This document shows, piece after piece, positions 33,726 to 45,808 of a stretch of DNA of 64,000 nt (the first letter of the stretch is position 1; each line of letters begins with the position of its first letter). Below the pieces are notes generated by a model. It was not told where the DNA came from. It did no database searches and was given only the letters and a program-made list of their open reading frames with translations. The stretch covers positions 20,666,293 to 20,730,292 of the forward strand of contig OU452203.1 in assembly GCA_911728435.2 (NCBI GenBank). The letters run 5' to 3'. The stretch is from Apoderus coryli (taxonomy: Eukaryota > Arthropoda > Insecta > Coleoptera > Attelabidae). The position numbers and the translations under genes were made by a program.

Positions 33726-35284
33726 TTGAGGGAACATTTAACACAGCGATAGGATTGTCGAATAATCGATTGAACTTAGTTCATGTATGCGTGAAATATA
33801 TAATATCCAGCGTACTATTACTATCTTTGAGAGAATATTAATAATTGCCTATTTATGGTACACGTTTATCATCTCACAGTAATTACTTATACTTGGTTGC
33901 TAATAAGGCTTTGTGCTGATATCACGCTATAGCAGAGATATTATATACAATTTGTATCAATATTGAGCGTCTAATTCGATTTTAGGCAACTAATGCTGAT
34001 GTGAATGATCTTCCAGTGTACTTAGTGTATGGATCTATGTTAAAGGTACATTATGCCTTATAAATTATTAATAATTTAAAAGTACGAAGCACACAACTTA
34101 CGAGAAATAACTTTGAGGTTACTTAATTAAAAATGACTGAACTGCTGTTTGGTACTTACTAGCAACATGTTGTTCGGAAACTTTCTTGTTGAGTTTAGTC
34201 ATCATGTATTTGGAAATCGAGATTATTTTTATCATTTTTATAATATTAACTCACAGTGATTACTTTTTAAACTAACAAGGAAGGTTGGGGTACTTTTAAC
34301 CCATTTGTTCATTTATTTGTTGCAATATATTCAATAGGCATAGTACAATTTTAAATGAATAGGATTTTGATTTTTCTTAATAATACTGCTTTTATTTTGT
34401 TAGGCTTATTCGACAGTAATTTTCACATGGATGGCTACATTGTGGGACGCCCTGTATAGTTTCAAGCAACTTTAGCCTGCAAAACCAAACTAAAGTAAAA
34501 TACTTTCTAAATAGAAATAAACCACAAAAAAAGAAGCTTTATTCCCAAAATAAAACTTAGTTACTTCGAAGTTATGTAGATTAATCTAATTAAAATTCGG
34601 ACGAAACTCGAAATAATCATTTAGTCGGGGTGGAAAAAAAATCTGGAGACGCATAGTAGGAGGACGTGCAGACCTATATATATATATATATCTAATAGGT
34701 GCAAAAAGGATATAAAAAAAAGTTTTCCATTTCTCGACGAAAGGAATTACTGGGCTTCAACTCCCACTGATGAGGTTAAAGCTAAGTGATGCCGTAAGTT
34801 TTTTTTCACACTCAGTGACTTTAATTATTATTAGAGGGTTGAGGAGGTAAAAAGTTGATGTTTTTATTAGTATCCTACAAATGGAATTACAGTGAAATAT
34901 CAATAAAATACATATTTTAATGTTTAAAATGAAAACAACTAAGAATTAATTATTAAACAGTTTTTCTATTTTTTATGCATTTATTGAGATCTTCACCTTT
35001 TTGGTTTTCCCATTTACATTTTTATATCGCCTTCTTTTGAAAATGTTCTTAACGCGTTCATAACGCCTAATGGTAGACAATAAAGAAGGTAGATTTTGTG
35101 AGAGGTTCGGTTGGTTTTTGTTTAAGAACCAAGTAAGAAGTCCAAGCATGTGTGTTTACGTTTAGCTGAGAAAATTAAAGTTTTGTAGAAAGTTGATAAA
35201 GGCAAAAAAAATTGATGTGGCCTCAAAATTCTGTGTTTCCCCAAGTTGTGTATCTCTGATAGTAAAACGAGTACGGGTGTGTGT
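33726..35284. other. AT-rich spacer
   Basis: It contains a short (TA)n run at about 34677-34692 and a GCCCTGTATA motif at about 34449. No gene is seen. Confidence 0.45.
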
Positions 35285-35404
35285 GATTTGACACTATTTT
35301 CAATGTCATAATGACGTATATTGCCGGACTAGTGCGTTTTTGAATACATTACAGCACTAGTGCGGTAATATACGTCATTATGACATTGAAAATAGTATCA
35401 AATC
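35285..35404. repeat. near-perfect palindrome, 51-bp arms
   Basis: The left arm (35285-35335) and right arm (35354-35404) are reverse complements with 48 of 51 positions matching, separated by an 18-bp loop. The arms start GATTTGACACTATTTTCAAT and end GCCGGACTAGTGC. There is no coding content; it is probably a miniature foldback element. Confidence 0.9.
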
Positions 35405-37841
35405 CTGACATGACACTTGTAGATAAAATAACATATCGTCAAAATATGAAAACAAATATTTGATTCTACTTTATTACCTGTTATTTTATATTTTTAATTA
35501 TCTATATTTTATGCTAAAGTAGAAAACTTAGTTAATATAACAAGCCTAAACAAATATCTTATAGCAGCAACTTTCTCATATCATATCAAATTTTAATAAA
35601 CATTCTATAGAAACCTGACACGTGAAACTTCTTGGCTCTGCCGCTCATCAGCATCAACAAAACTTCCGAAAACTTGCTCTCTGAAACTTTGACTTCAAAA
35701 AAAAAAAAAAACAAACAATTAATAAATGAGTAAAACTCAACGCGAACTAATTATTAATATTCCGTTAAAGAGGGTGAGGAGTGAAAATATAATGGAGCGG
35801 ATGAAATTAAAAGTTAGCAGAAAATTAAAAAACCTTTTTTTTTTATTTTACTTTACGCTGTGCATGTGTAAGTTGGAAGTTGGCAGGGGCGTCAGAGTGT
35901 AAGATTTGCAAGTTGAGTCTTTATATTGTGATCGATAGATAGTATAGTAACTTTGGAAGGTTGTTGAAATGGATTACGATTCTTTTCGGTTTTTCGCGAA
36001 ACTACCCCATCAATAATAAAGAGTTTTGGCAGTCCCACAGAAAGTGAAAAGTTGTTTTTTGATATACGATTTGTCAATAAATATTGTGTTTTCTTTCATA
36101 GTCTCTCACGGCCTAATAAGTCTTGGTTAATATTGTAAAGGGCCGTCACCATAGGGCACTCTGTATGTGTAAACAAACAGTTAGTTCCATAATATGTTAT
36201 TTGTATGTGATCCTATACATTGTATGTCTGTTTACATTCAGACAAACACACAGTAGAAACGCTTTAAATCCTTTAATAATTTAAGGTCTCAAATACGTGA
36301 TTGATTGTCTAATACGTATAATTGTAATTAATGTTCACGTGCCTAAAATCAATCGGCATAATCTATTATGTTGCTACGATATTGTTTGCTTTTGAGTTAG
36401 CAAACGATATTGTACTATTGAATTCATTTATTAATTCATTTCAATTTCTTAGTTTGGATTTGACTCAGTTCGAGTTTTCATTGTAGCCATTTAGCAAATA
36501 TTGGGCTTTTAGAATATTTTTTTTTTTTAATTATTAACTAACGTAAAACTAGTAGCAATATGGACTAGTTTATCCATTATAAAAGACAATAATAAGGAAA
36601 ACAATATTTGAGACTTTGAAAACTTCCACCGGCAATAAACTCAGTTCTAGTTGCAAAGTTATTTATACACCCATGGACAAAAATATCGAATATTTTGATA
36701 GTTAAGTTGTGGTAGTACTAATTAACCGGAGTTATATATAGATAGGATAATGAATGCAGAGAGTATTACCCCGTCTAAACCCTAATAAGATAATTAATAT
36801 AGCCACTAGGTTCGAATTTAATACACAATATTTAACGAGCGTTAATCTAGATGTTGCGTAATTCTCAAAGACTCAGAACCAAATTATGATAGTCAAAAGA
36901 ATAATAACAGAATAAAATTATTAAATGAAAGAAACAAGCAACTAATAACTAATCAAACCTTTTTTAGATGTCACAGCAACTTTGGCGTCGTTCACAACAC
37001 TTCAACCTTGTTTAACACTACTGTTTTAAGACTTATTCATTTTGTGTCCCCACGTAATAAAACTCAATTTCTTTGTAGGGGGTAACTTTATGTTTATTTA
37101 AAATTAAGAATAAAATCTAAAAAAAAAATAAGTAAAATAAAATAAAAGAATTTTTGTAATCAAGAAAATGAACTTAGAAAAATTATAAATCTTAAAACAG
37201 CTTGCAAGAAAATATATTTAGAAGTGACTTACTTGGATCTCGAACAAGAACTGACTTTTTAATTTAAAAGAACTAACGAGGTACTTTCTTTCAGAGCGCT
37301 AATCTGATTACCTCCCCTATTATGCCTCAAAAGAGGGATGACAGCCAATGGGAATTCGAAAACGCCAGTTTCAGAGCGCACCCCTTGCGTAGCGTTAGAA
37401 TAAAGCACTAATTTTTGATTTTTTTACTCTTTAGTCGTACTTCTATTTTCTGTTATTCGATGTGGTTCAAGCGTATCTCCAGAGATGGCGATACGAGGTT
37501 TAATTCCGTGAAATTATGAATAATATTTTTATGATTCAATTCAATTGGTATAATTGCTTAAAGATACTTAATTTATACTAACTATGATTCGACGTGATGT
37601 AGATATTTCCCTTGTTGTAAATGCGAGCACATTCTGCCGTAATATAGCAACTATATTAGTGACAAGATATAACTCATAAATAAAGCAAGAGCCTTTAACT
37701 CAGTTCAAAAAAAGACTGCCCAAGACTCACCAATAACTATTGATATTATTATTATTATTGTTACCCCCTTTGGTAGAGTCAGACATTGGGAATCAAAAAA
37801 AAACCAAGTAATTAATATCAACATTCCATCGACAGCACATA
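35405..37841. other. AT-rich spacer
   Basis: Nothing supportable apart from a solitary terminal-type motif near 36147 and a single unit related to the 38-kb repeat at about 36690. A CAGGGGCG motif at 35885 has no partner. Confidence 0.45.
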
Positions 37842-38218
37842 CCTGGAATTGTATATGAGCAGCTTCGATCTTGAGAATAGAATGCGACCCCTACGCCGTC
37901 TGCCGATTTAGATGCATCCGTATAGACCCGAGTATATTCTCCGTATCTCTTCAACATATCGTTGAAAGCGATGTTCATTATTTTTGGATTGGTATGATTT
38001 TTGTCGTATCTTTGTAGGTCAGTGTTGGTTGTAATGTTAGGGATTATCCATGGTGGTGTAGATGGTAAGGTTGTGGGTAATAATTGTGGAAATTCAATGC
38101 TTAATGAGGTTTTGTATTTGTTGACTCTATGGTAATCTGGAGGATCGAGGTGGGGTTTTGTTTCAAATGTTGTTTTGAATCTATTTGAAAAATCGAATAT
38201 TTTGATAGTTAATTTCAA
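37842..38218 (-). pseudogene. RNase H-domain fragment of a non-LTR retrotransposon
   Basis: The minus frame (141 codons) has TPPWIIPN (residues 54-61), then a spacer and RVYTDASKSADGVGVAFY with Asp101 as the first catalytic residue of the RNase H fold. This order (PPW, then YTDxSK..GVG.A) is typical of the RNase H region after reverse transcriptase in I-, R1- and LOA-like elements. The rest of the domain (second Glu, Asp) is lost at about 37842. The first dozen codons overlap a tandem repeat and are not part of the domain. Confidence 0.7.
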
Positions 38219-38412
38219 TGTAAATATTCCTAATTTTATTCAATATTTTGACAGCTGGGTTCATTGTAAATATTCCTAATTTTACCCAATATTTTGATAG
38301 TTATGTTCAATGTAAATATTCCAAATTTTATTGAATATTTTTATAGCTAAGTTCATTGTAAATATTTTCATAGTTAAGTTCACTGTAAATATTCCTAATT
38401 TTATCGAATATT
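38170..38412. repeat. tandem repeat, 46-bp unit, about five copies
   Basis: GTAAATATTCC-type starts recur at 38220, 38266, 38312 and 38358 (period 46), with a shortened unit beginning at 38385. Each unit also carries a CAATATTTTGATAGTTA-like segment. A single related unit stands at about 36690. Confidence 0.85.
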
Positions 38413-39761
38413 TTATTTCTTTAATTTAAATATTCCTAATTGTCACATTTAGCATTCCTTAAGAGTCAAAGTTGGAACTTTGAACGATACTCTATAGACT
38501 TTATTCAAATAAATCAAAACGAAAACTAATAGAATGCAGTTTACAAATTCACCATGTCAGATGTTTAAAATTGAAAAAAGGAGCTCGAAACTACTAAAAC
38601 AAAATGCATCCAAGCTCAAGATATAGAAACACCAACGAGAAAACATTTTGGGGCGATAATTCGTTGTTTTTAAACTATTTTTTTCGGTTTAACTACCCTT
38701 ATAATATAGGTACATCACTATTCTATAACAACCCTTTTACAATTCTCTTCGTTTATTCATTTTGTCTTTGAGTTAAGTGTATGCAGGAAAACTGTCTTTT
38801 TTCTAAGATAATCTAATAAATTTGAGGGTGTTACTTGTACCAGTTTACCCCCAATGTAAAGGCACAACGTAATAAATTCTTCAGACATCATGTTGTGCCA
38901 CCCAACCAATGTAAGGGATATTTTGGCGCGACTGAATAAATGAGTTCTTTAAGTTGGAAATAATATACTCGTCGTTGGTTATTACTGTCCCATTTTTAAG
39001 GCTACAATCAGATGCAAAATGATCTGCATTGAAACATTAATAAAACTAATCCAGTTGTGTCATTCTGTATGGTGTAATTCTGGTATTGGAAAATAGAGTC
39101 AAAACCGGAACACCACTAATTATCTACCAGTTGTGTCAACAATTAATCCTTCCGACACGAAATTAAGTAACACTAAATGTAATAGATTGATAGAGCTAAA
39201 ATGCTGTAGGCTTATATATGCACAGAGGATGCATTCATACACGTTTATACATGCATTATCTGTGCATGATTGTAGAGATATTTTGGATGAAAACAGCGTT
39301 AATATTGATATTATTATTCTCGTCAACACGACCTACTTGTTGACTGATTAAATTACCAACACTTAGGAAAATCGTCATATTTCCCTAATAATATGGAATG
39401 CTCTAAACATGCAAGGAAACTAACGTCAAGATTTTTTTGAAGGTTATTTACTTTACATGACTTTTTGCAGCACAAGATTTTCCTGTACCTTTTTAGAATC
39501 CCAAAGCTGTCCCTGGACCATATTATCATAAGTTTAAAAAAATTTCAATATGCAAATGTTTCTTTTAGCGAATTTAATTTTATGGCGATAAAAAAACCTT
39601 TTTAATGCTTGAAGCGTATGAAGAATCTTCGGCTTACAAGATTTCGTATTGCTTTTCTTCAAACATTTCCAGATTTAACTTTTAGAAGTATTTAAATTGC
39701 TAGCAGCATGCATAAGACTTGAATGTGGATTTGCATTGAACAAATTGAATTGAATTGAATT
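38413..39761. other. AT-rich spacer up to the first Crypton-like copy
   Basis: No gene. GAATT-GAATT-GAATT short repeats directly precede the element start. Confidence 0.45.
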
Positions 39762-41137
39762 GATAATTTTTTACTAAATATAGTAACCAATCAAGTTACT
39801 TAATTTTAAGTCATATGTCAAATTTCATCCAATCACCTCTGGATTACAGCGATAATACCCTACATGTGGTGTTTTCAGTTTAATGTTTTTTTTATTAAAA
39901 ATTAATTAAACGTCAAACTGACAACTGGGTTAAAAATGTCGCGAAGATTTGGTATTGCATCTAACGATGCAATTAATGATATTATATCGAATAATATACC
40001 AAAAAATACAATCAAATCAAAAACATATGTATGGAAAATATTTCTCGAGTTTTGTGCGACCAGAGAATACCAACTGAATGCTGAAATGAGTTTGCATAAT
40101 TTGGCTAATATATTGAAAGATTATGCGGTAAATATGAGAAAAGCTGACGGAACTGAATATAAAAAAGCAACTGTAAAAACAATTTGGACTACTACGAGTA
40201 GGCTACTCCAGGAAAAATACTTCAATGACTTCAAAATTGTATTCAACCCGTTTACCAGTGTGATATTCAAAAATGCGCGAGATGCAAAAAATGCAAAACG
40301 TAAAAGATTACAGCAGGATCCAAACAAACGAAAATGCAGTTCATCAAATTTGAGTTCAAGTGATTTGGCTAGAATCATTGGGTTATGGGATGAATGTACA
40401 CCAGAAGGTTTACAAAATTTTTTTTACCATATTGTATCTGTTGAGTTAGCTTGGCGAGGTGGTGAACCAGCTGATTTTCTTATAGATTATTTCACGATTA
40501 AGAAAAATAATGATGGAACGACAACCAACAGAATTGAATACAATCCAATATTTAGTAAAATATGCCAAGGAGGATCGAAAAGTTGTACAAATAGTAAGTG
40601 GCTTGTTCCAAATATTGCAAATGCAGTTAGCCATTTGGCAAATAAAGGAATTCCTGAACAGCAATTAATAAAAATAACAGGACATAGCAGCTCTAATTCA
40701 ATTAAACCGTACTTGAATATTAACCAAGAACGCCATGGTGAAATAATCAAGACCATGTGAGGAATTTCTTCAACAGTGGAAATTAACAATACATCAACTT
40801 CAGCAAACTCTTCTTCCAATTTAACATTTACCAATTGTACTTTTCACAACTGTAGTTTTAAATAAAAATGAATAATATTTGTTTGATTAAAACTAATACA
40901 TTTTGTATTGAAAATTGTTAAACGTCAGATTGACAATCAAGTTTTTGATATCTTTAAAGTAAAAAATTATCTTATCGAATACTCCTCGGGCTTTGATAAA
41001 TACTCAACATTTTGTCATAGAGAATCCTTCAAGCGAGTTGCTCAAGGATAATAGCCCTCGGCCTGCGGCCTTGGGCTACTATCAAGCAACAAGCTGTCGG
41101 CATTCTCGGTATTTTCAAGACCCTAGGGGTAGTACTA
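39762..41137 (+). mobile_element. Crypton-like tyrosine-recombinase element, copy 1
   Basis: The left end is GATAATTTTTTACT, the point at which all three copies become similar. A leader of about 170 bp, the recombinase frame and a 3' region follow. AGTAAAAAATTATC (40958-40971) is the exact reverse complement of the left end. Beyond it lies a long imperfect hairpin (40979-41137, apex near 41066) that is also shared by the other copies. TTAAACGTC-(A/G)A(C/T)TGACAA direct repeats flank the gene at 39906-39924 and 40918-40936; each has a GTCAnnnTGAC palindrome. Cryptons move by tyrosine recombinase without target duplication, and none is evident. Confidence 0.82.
39936..40760 (+). pseudogene. Crypton-like tyrosine recombinase, copy 1, with in-frame deletion of the HxxR box
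   Basis: This is an open frame of 274 residues from ATG 39936. The N-terminal half (1-150) is a core-binding region with RKADGTEYKKATVKTIW and a basic KRKRLQQDPNKRK linker. ELAWRGGEPAD (Arg174) is the first catalytic Arg box. Near the end ITGHSS (Gly249-His250) and KPYLNI (Tyr259) are the third box and nucleophile. The segment between IPNIAN and AVSHLANKG lacks about 78-79 residues present in copy 3, including NHSNRST with the HxxR box; the junction is at 40621/40622 and keeps the frame. An ATG-TGA pair replaces ATG-CGA of the other copies, cutting a 34-residue tail that ends FTNCTFHNCSFK. It would bind but not catalyse; whether it is translated is unknown. Confidence 0.8.
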
Positions 41138-43315
41138 CTGAAAAGTTTTCAGTGTTTTTAGATGTTATTTAAAATTATTCAAGAAAAATCGCCATAGTCT
41201 AGTAAAACATTTTATTCTGTACGCGGTTTTTTAAGTTTTTCTCATCCGAAAGTAGCAATAGGGAAGTGCTTTTAATTTGTTTTTTCTCTAAAAATAATGT
41301 CAGAAATAAATAAAAACTAAAATCGGAAATAAAACGATTTTGGAAAAATTCTCGAAAACGGCTATCTTGGACACAGTGTACACCTAACAATGGCCAAGAG
41401 TTTTGTCTCTGTCGGTTTCGACAAAAATGTAAAGCAATCACTGATATTTAATTATTTTACTAAATAATATGTTCTTTATACAGAGTGTCCCTAAGGTAGA
41501 AGAACGTGTGATTTTTTTCAAAGGTACATGAAAACCGAGAAACGTCAGTTTCGATTTATGTTTAACAATTTTGTAGCCTACCTATTTGATCCGAAATATG
41601 CCGCATGCCCCTAGACCGTCAATTATGCTTGTTTCAGTCGACTGACCCAGCCTTTGATCAAAATGATTGGCCGTTCCAGGCAAATTAGTTGTCTTAATTT
41701 TTATAGTTAGCTCTCCCACATCAGTCAATCGTCTATTAGTCACTATAGAGTAAATACAGTCAGTATAGAGATAGACGATTGCCCAAACAATTACCTACTG
41801 TATATAAAATAGTTTGGGCGCGCCCAGATTAACAAAAAAAAAATCGGTGATTCCGAATTTCTATTTTGCTTTTGTCATCAATAGTTAATTAAATTATTAA
41901 CAAGAATTTATCAGTATGTCCCATTTCTAGAAACTCATAATGCATTAACAATTATATCTACACATATATACTCCATTTCTGTATTAAAAGGATAGATTAT
42001 AATATGGCCAGGAATCACGTAACGCATATGATTGCACATAATAATGATTTATTGGACGATCGTAGCGGGGTTTCAATAGGGAACTGGTGGATATATATGT
42101 CGATAATAAAAAAATTTACGACCTGCAATTTCCCATCCCCAGCAACAAAGGTGTACATACCCAATCTCGACATAGAGTAGGTACAGTAGTAGGCTTTGTT
42201 CTAGTTACGTTTTTTATAGCTTAACGGTTTCAAATCTATTATGTTTGCTTGTTTTCATTTGTAAATTTGGATTAGAATCGAATGAAAGAAAAAAACAATA
42301 AACCAAATTTGTTAAAACTCTTTATTTCTGTTTGTTTTTAAGTTTTTAACCCCTTTTTACACTCTTTTCGAACGTCAATGTGATCTAATTTATTTATGGT
42401 TAATGTCTTAGGTTATTCTCTATTAAACTAATGAAAAATCATTCAATATTTCGGATAAGTTTACGAAGTGCAATTTTTTAAAAATTTTAAACCCTTTTTA
42501 AACCCCTTACCAACGCTCAATCTCTCCTAAAAGTTAATCAGACTCTAGGCATACCCTGTAGTATTTTCGTACCAAATTTGGTTAAAATATGTTCATTGGT
42601 TTTTGAGTTGTCGTGGATACAAAACATGCTAATAAACCTGCAAAATTTTGTGGTCTAACATGTGTCTACATCTATATTGTTTCAATGTTGTTATAGGCTG
42701 GAGGTGGAGCTGCATTTTTGAGCAACCTGTATTAATAATTAACAGAGCATTATCCCATATCACTTAAAGTAGATCCTTCCCAGCAATAACTACAATCTAA
42801 ATACTAAAATTTCAGGGAAATCTGCGAGTTTGTCGTCATATATGTTTTTTCACCCTGTATAAATTGTAGAAACAAGAATAAAACATTATATTTTGAGCCT
42901 CTTTACTATCCCATCCATATCCAAGCTCATGTTGAAATTGTTGCTTTGCACCTCTAAAATAGAGTATATTGAGTTGGTCGCATAAACCTCTACTCTATTG
43001 GTTTATTGAGAAAGAATAAATATAAGAATGCAATTGGATTCTTATAACTATCGCATTTCGTAATCATTATCATGTTTGTCGTAATGAGACCGTTGTAAGA
43101 CCCTGTATTGTATATACAGGGTTTTCTGAATTATTTTCAAATTTTTAATATAAACAAATCTAATTACAAATACAGGGTGACCGAAAAAGAATGGGATAAA
43201 GTGTAACAACATCTTTAAACATATTCCGATTTAGCTAAACGGGTCTAGTCCGATAGTTAATATTTTTTCAAATGGTTGTTGAACATTATAACGTATTTGC
43301 ACCAAATTTGGTATA
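41138..43315. other. AT-rich spacer
   Basis: Several terminal-type motifs occur (about 41482, 42851, 43099-43122, 43171) but no complete element could be paired. An inverted pair CAATCGTCTAT / ATAGACGATTG lies at about 41727 and 41770. No gene is seen. Confidence 0.45.
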
Positions 43316-43583
43316 TTATTTTCCAGCAACCGTAATATACTTCTCAGATCCATCATCATCACTAGTAAATTTCTTACCATAGAGTTCTTTTATTATCATC
43401 TTTGGGAAGAAATAATAATGCTTGAAGCATAATATAGAATCCTAAGCACAATACGACTCCTGCGTACTGGAGTAACACACCTTTTGTCAATTTTACGCTT
43501 GTATCTTCTCTGATTGCTTCTTTTAACTGTTCTAAGAATTCTGCACACTTTCGATTTTTTTTTATAGTTTTCGAAATCCCCAT
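43316..43583 (-). pseudogene. small single-pass membrane protein frame, one apparent frameshift
   Basis: From the ATG at 43583 the minus frame reads MGISKTIKKNRKCAEFLEQL, an amphipathic charged N-terminus, then a hydrophobic helix GVLLQYAGVVLCLGFYIMLQ (about residues 33-58), then FLPKDDNK. In frame it stops at 43374, but shifting by one base in an AAAA run at about 43388 gives a continuous, well-composed tail KKFTSDDDGSEKYITVAGK ending at 43316. That suggests one inserted A relative to an ancestral protein of about 88 residues. Alternatively GGTAAGA at 43378 acts as a 5' splice site. Upstream sequence is GC-richer than average, and CTACTCCTCAG precedes the ATG like a 3' splice site. I do not recognise the protein. 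Confidence 0.45.
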
Positions 43584-45559
43584 GTTAGACACTGAGGAGT
43601 AGAACCGAAGTGGAAACAAGAAGCATCATCTAAACCATAGTACAGTGCTAAACCTTACTAACAATCTAAAACCCTCACGGGACTCGCGTTTATTACGATT
43701 GTGCTTGGATTAACATTCCAGTTAGTTGTTGGTTCTCATCAGTATATCGAAGAAGTCATATCACGTCCTATATTCCTGCGAGGCGTATGACCTACGACCC
43801 AGTTATAACGCATTTTCTTGCACGTACGTGCTAGGCTACTCCCGACGGTGGGTTAGTGTTAGAATTAGTTATAAGCCTGTATAAAGTGGCATTTTCGATA
43901 AAACTTGGGCTGAAAGTGTTTGTGTAGTTTTTGGGACCTCATTAATAAATGACCTTTCTGTATTTGTTGTTTTGGAGCATCTTTTATGAATTTTTTCGAT
44001 CATAATCTTAGCGGGACGGGATTTTCCAAATAAAAAGTATTTTATGACCACTCGCTTCTCTGATTTTACAGAGAAATCGATCTGAAATATTTCGCATCAC
44101 CCTTGTAACAAAATGGTTGAGTAAAACAAATACCTGAAAATTTCCACTCTATTCTCTATTAATTAAAATATAGCAAGTATTGAGCAGCGAGTACAATATA
44201 CCTATGACGGAAATCATAGAGGAGAGGCTAGTAAATTTATCGTGAACGATTTTCAACATCCACCAAACAAAACAACGAATTTTCTAATTAAATTTATCGA
44301 CAGGGGTTTTGTGTACCATAATTAACTCATTAGTGTGGTTCAATGGAAATAATTAATTAATGAATTATTGTTTTTGTTTGGTATTTTAGATTACAGACCA
44401 CACTTTACTAAATTTGTATGCTCCAGATTTACCTAGTATACCGATTGGCCCAAAAATGCAGCACTTAACAAATAGCTTTGAGGTAGGTACAGGCAAATTA
44501 CGAATTACAAAAACATTACGTTTCTTTGAACCCTGAACCTTAAAAATATCCGAAAGTTTAACAGAATAATATTATAAAGCAAGTAAATGGTTTTGTTTTG
44601 AATTTTTGGTATTTATTCTGGCCGATATTTACACAGCCTATATCCAACAATGGAACGTGATGGCTCCGTTACAAAAATATATTTGAATATAGAGCTTTAA
44701 TGTAACCCGTTTCCCACTCGAATGGAAAATTCGATTTCCTTAGATTTCCTAGACTACCAGCGCATATATAACATTCATCCATACATGCATGCATGCATAT
44801 AAGGCCCAATGCTAAGACGCTTCTGTTATTGGGATGCATGTGTGCATAGATAGAGACAAAAAAGAACGTTTTTCCATTGAAAACACCATTTGTGGTGGAA
44901 AAATAATGCAAATAATACATTGGAGTTTATGTTGGAAGGGATAAAACCTATGCAAAATATGTTTTAGCGAAAGCCAACAATGTAAACTGCGAAAGCTCAA
45001 AATATAAATAGTTGACCTCGTATTAAAATGTTATTCATTTCTATAAATCGGGAAAATAACAAGAAAATGCATCGGTCAAATAAAATACAAACTTCCACCC
45101 AGAAAAGGAGTTTAGCAGTATACTTCCGTTCAGTTGAGAGAACGAATATCATGGTCAGAAGAGCAGCGAGAGTTTCCTCCTGGTGGTAACCGTATCTTTT
45201 TGTTTCAATCTTAAAAATGCCGGAAGTCGATGGTTACCCTTTTGTTTTCTTTGTGGTTAAATGGTGCGGCTGAAAGAGTGAGTGGACCGACAAACATACA
45301 ACAAAACAGGAAATGATTTAAAGTGTGATATGGGCGTTTATTTCTTGTCCGGATGTGGCTCGTACAAAGTTGCTAAAAGGTTTGATAGGGAGGAGTAGTA
45401 ACCCCCAGGTTTATACAGAACAGAAGTAGATGATTTATTGTGAAAATCGGTGATTATCAAATTTGTTGTTAATAGTTTCTACTAATTTAAAAATTAGCAA
45501 CGAATCGTCAACGAGGTTATACTAAACGTTGGTTTCATTTTAACACAGCAAACGTTAGG
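43584..45559. other. spacer, GC-richer near 43600-43860
   Basis: The portion upstream of the small membrane protein could be its 5' exon or promoter. A CATGCATGCATGCAT run is at about 44785. No gene is seen. Confidence 0.4.
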
Positions 45560-45808
45560 GTGTTCCAAAATAAACCAAATGTTGCTGAAAAAAATGTTGA
45601 AAACCGGAATTGTAAATGCAGAAATGCAAATCACGCCCCATGGGACAAACTAGTAAAAAAAATAGGAACAAAAATAGAAGAAGTTAAGAGAAGTATGGAA
45701 AATGTTCTTGGACAATTTTACAGAGCGCAAAACAAAACACGTGCCATGAAGAAAGCAGGGGCTGGAGCCTATTTTATATGCAAATGTTTTGACTATGAGA
45801 ATTTATAA
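45560..45808 (+). pseudogene. MADF-like DNA-binding domain fragment
   Basis: The plus frame (82 codons) has HAPWDKLVKKIGTKIEEVKR, SMENVLGQFYRA and KKAGAGAYFICKCFDYENL. The pattern (W..i....g...eeVk.k..nL...f.r.......sGag..y...w..y..l) is that of the second half of a MADF domain, found in insect transcription factors and in the accessory protein of PIF/Harbinger transposons. It lacks the first helix and anything C-terminal, and stops at TAA 45806-45808. Which of the two sources it came from is unclear. Confidence 0.5.

Noticed and set aside
34677..34692. Short (TA)n run
   Set aside because: Common microsatellite with nothing unusual about it.
45001..45330. GC-richer stretch that might be a promoter or 5' UTR
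   Set aside because: No TATA, initiator or coding exon could be tied to it.
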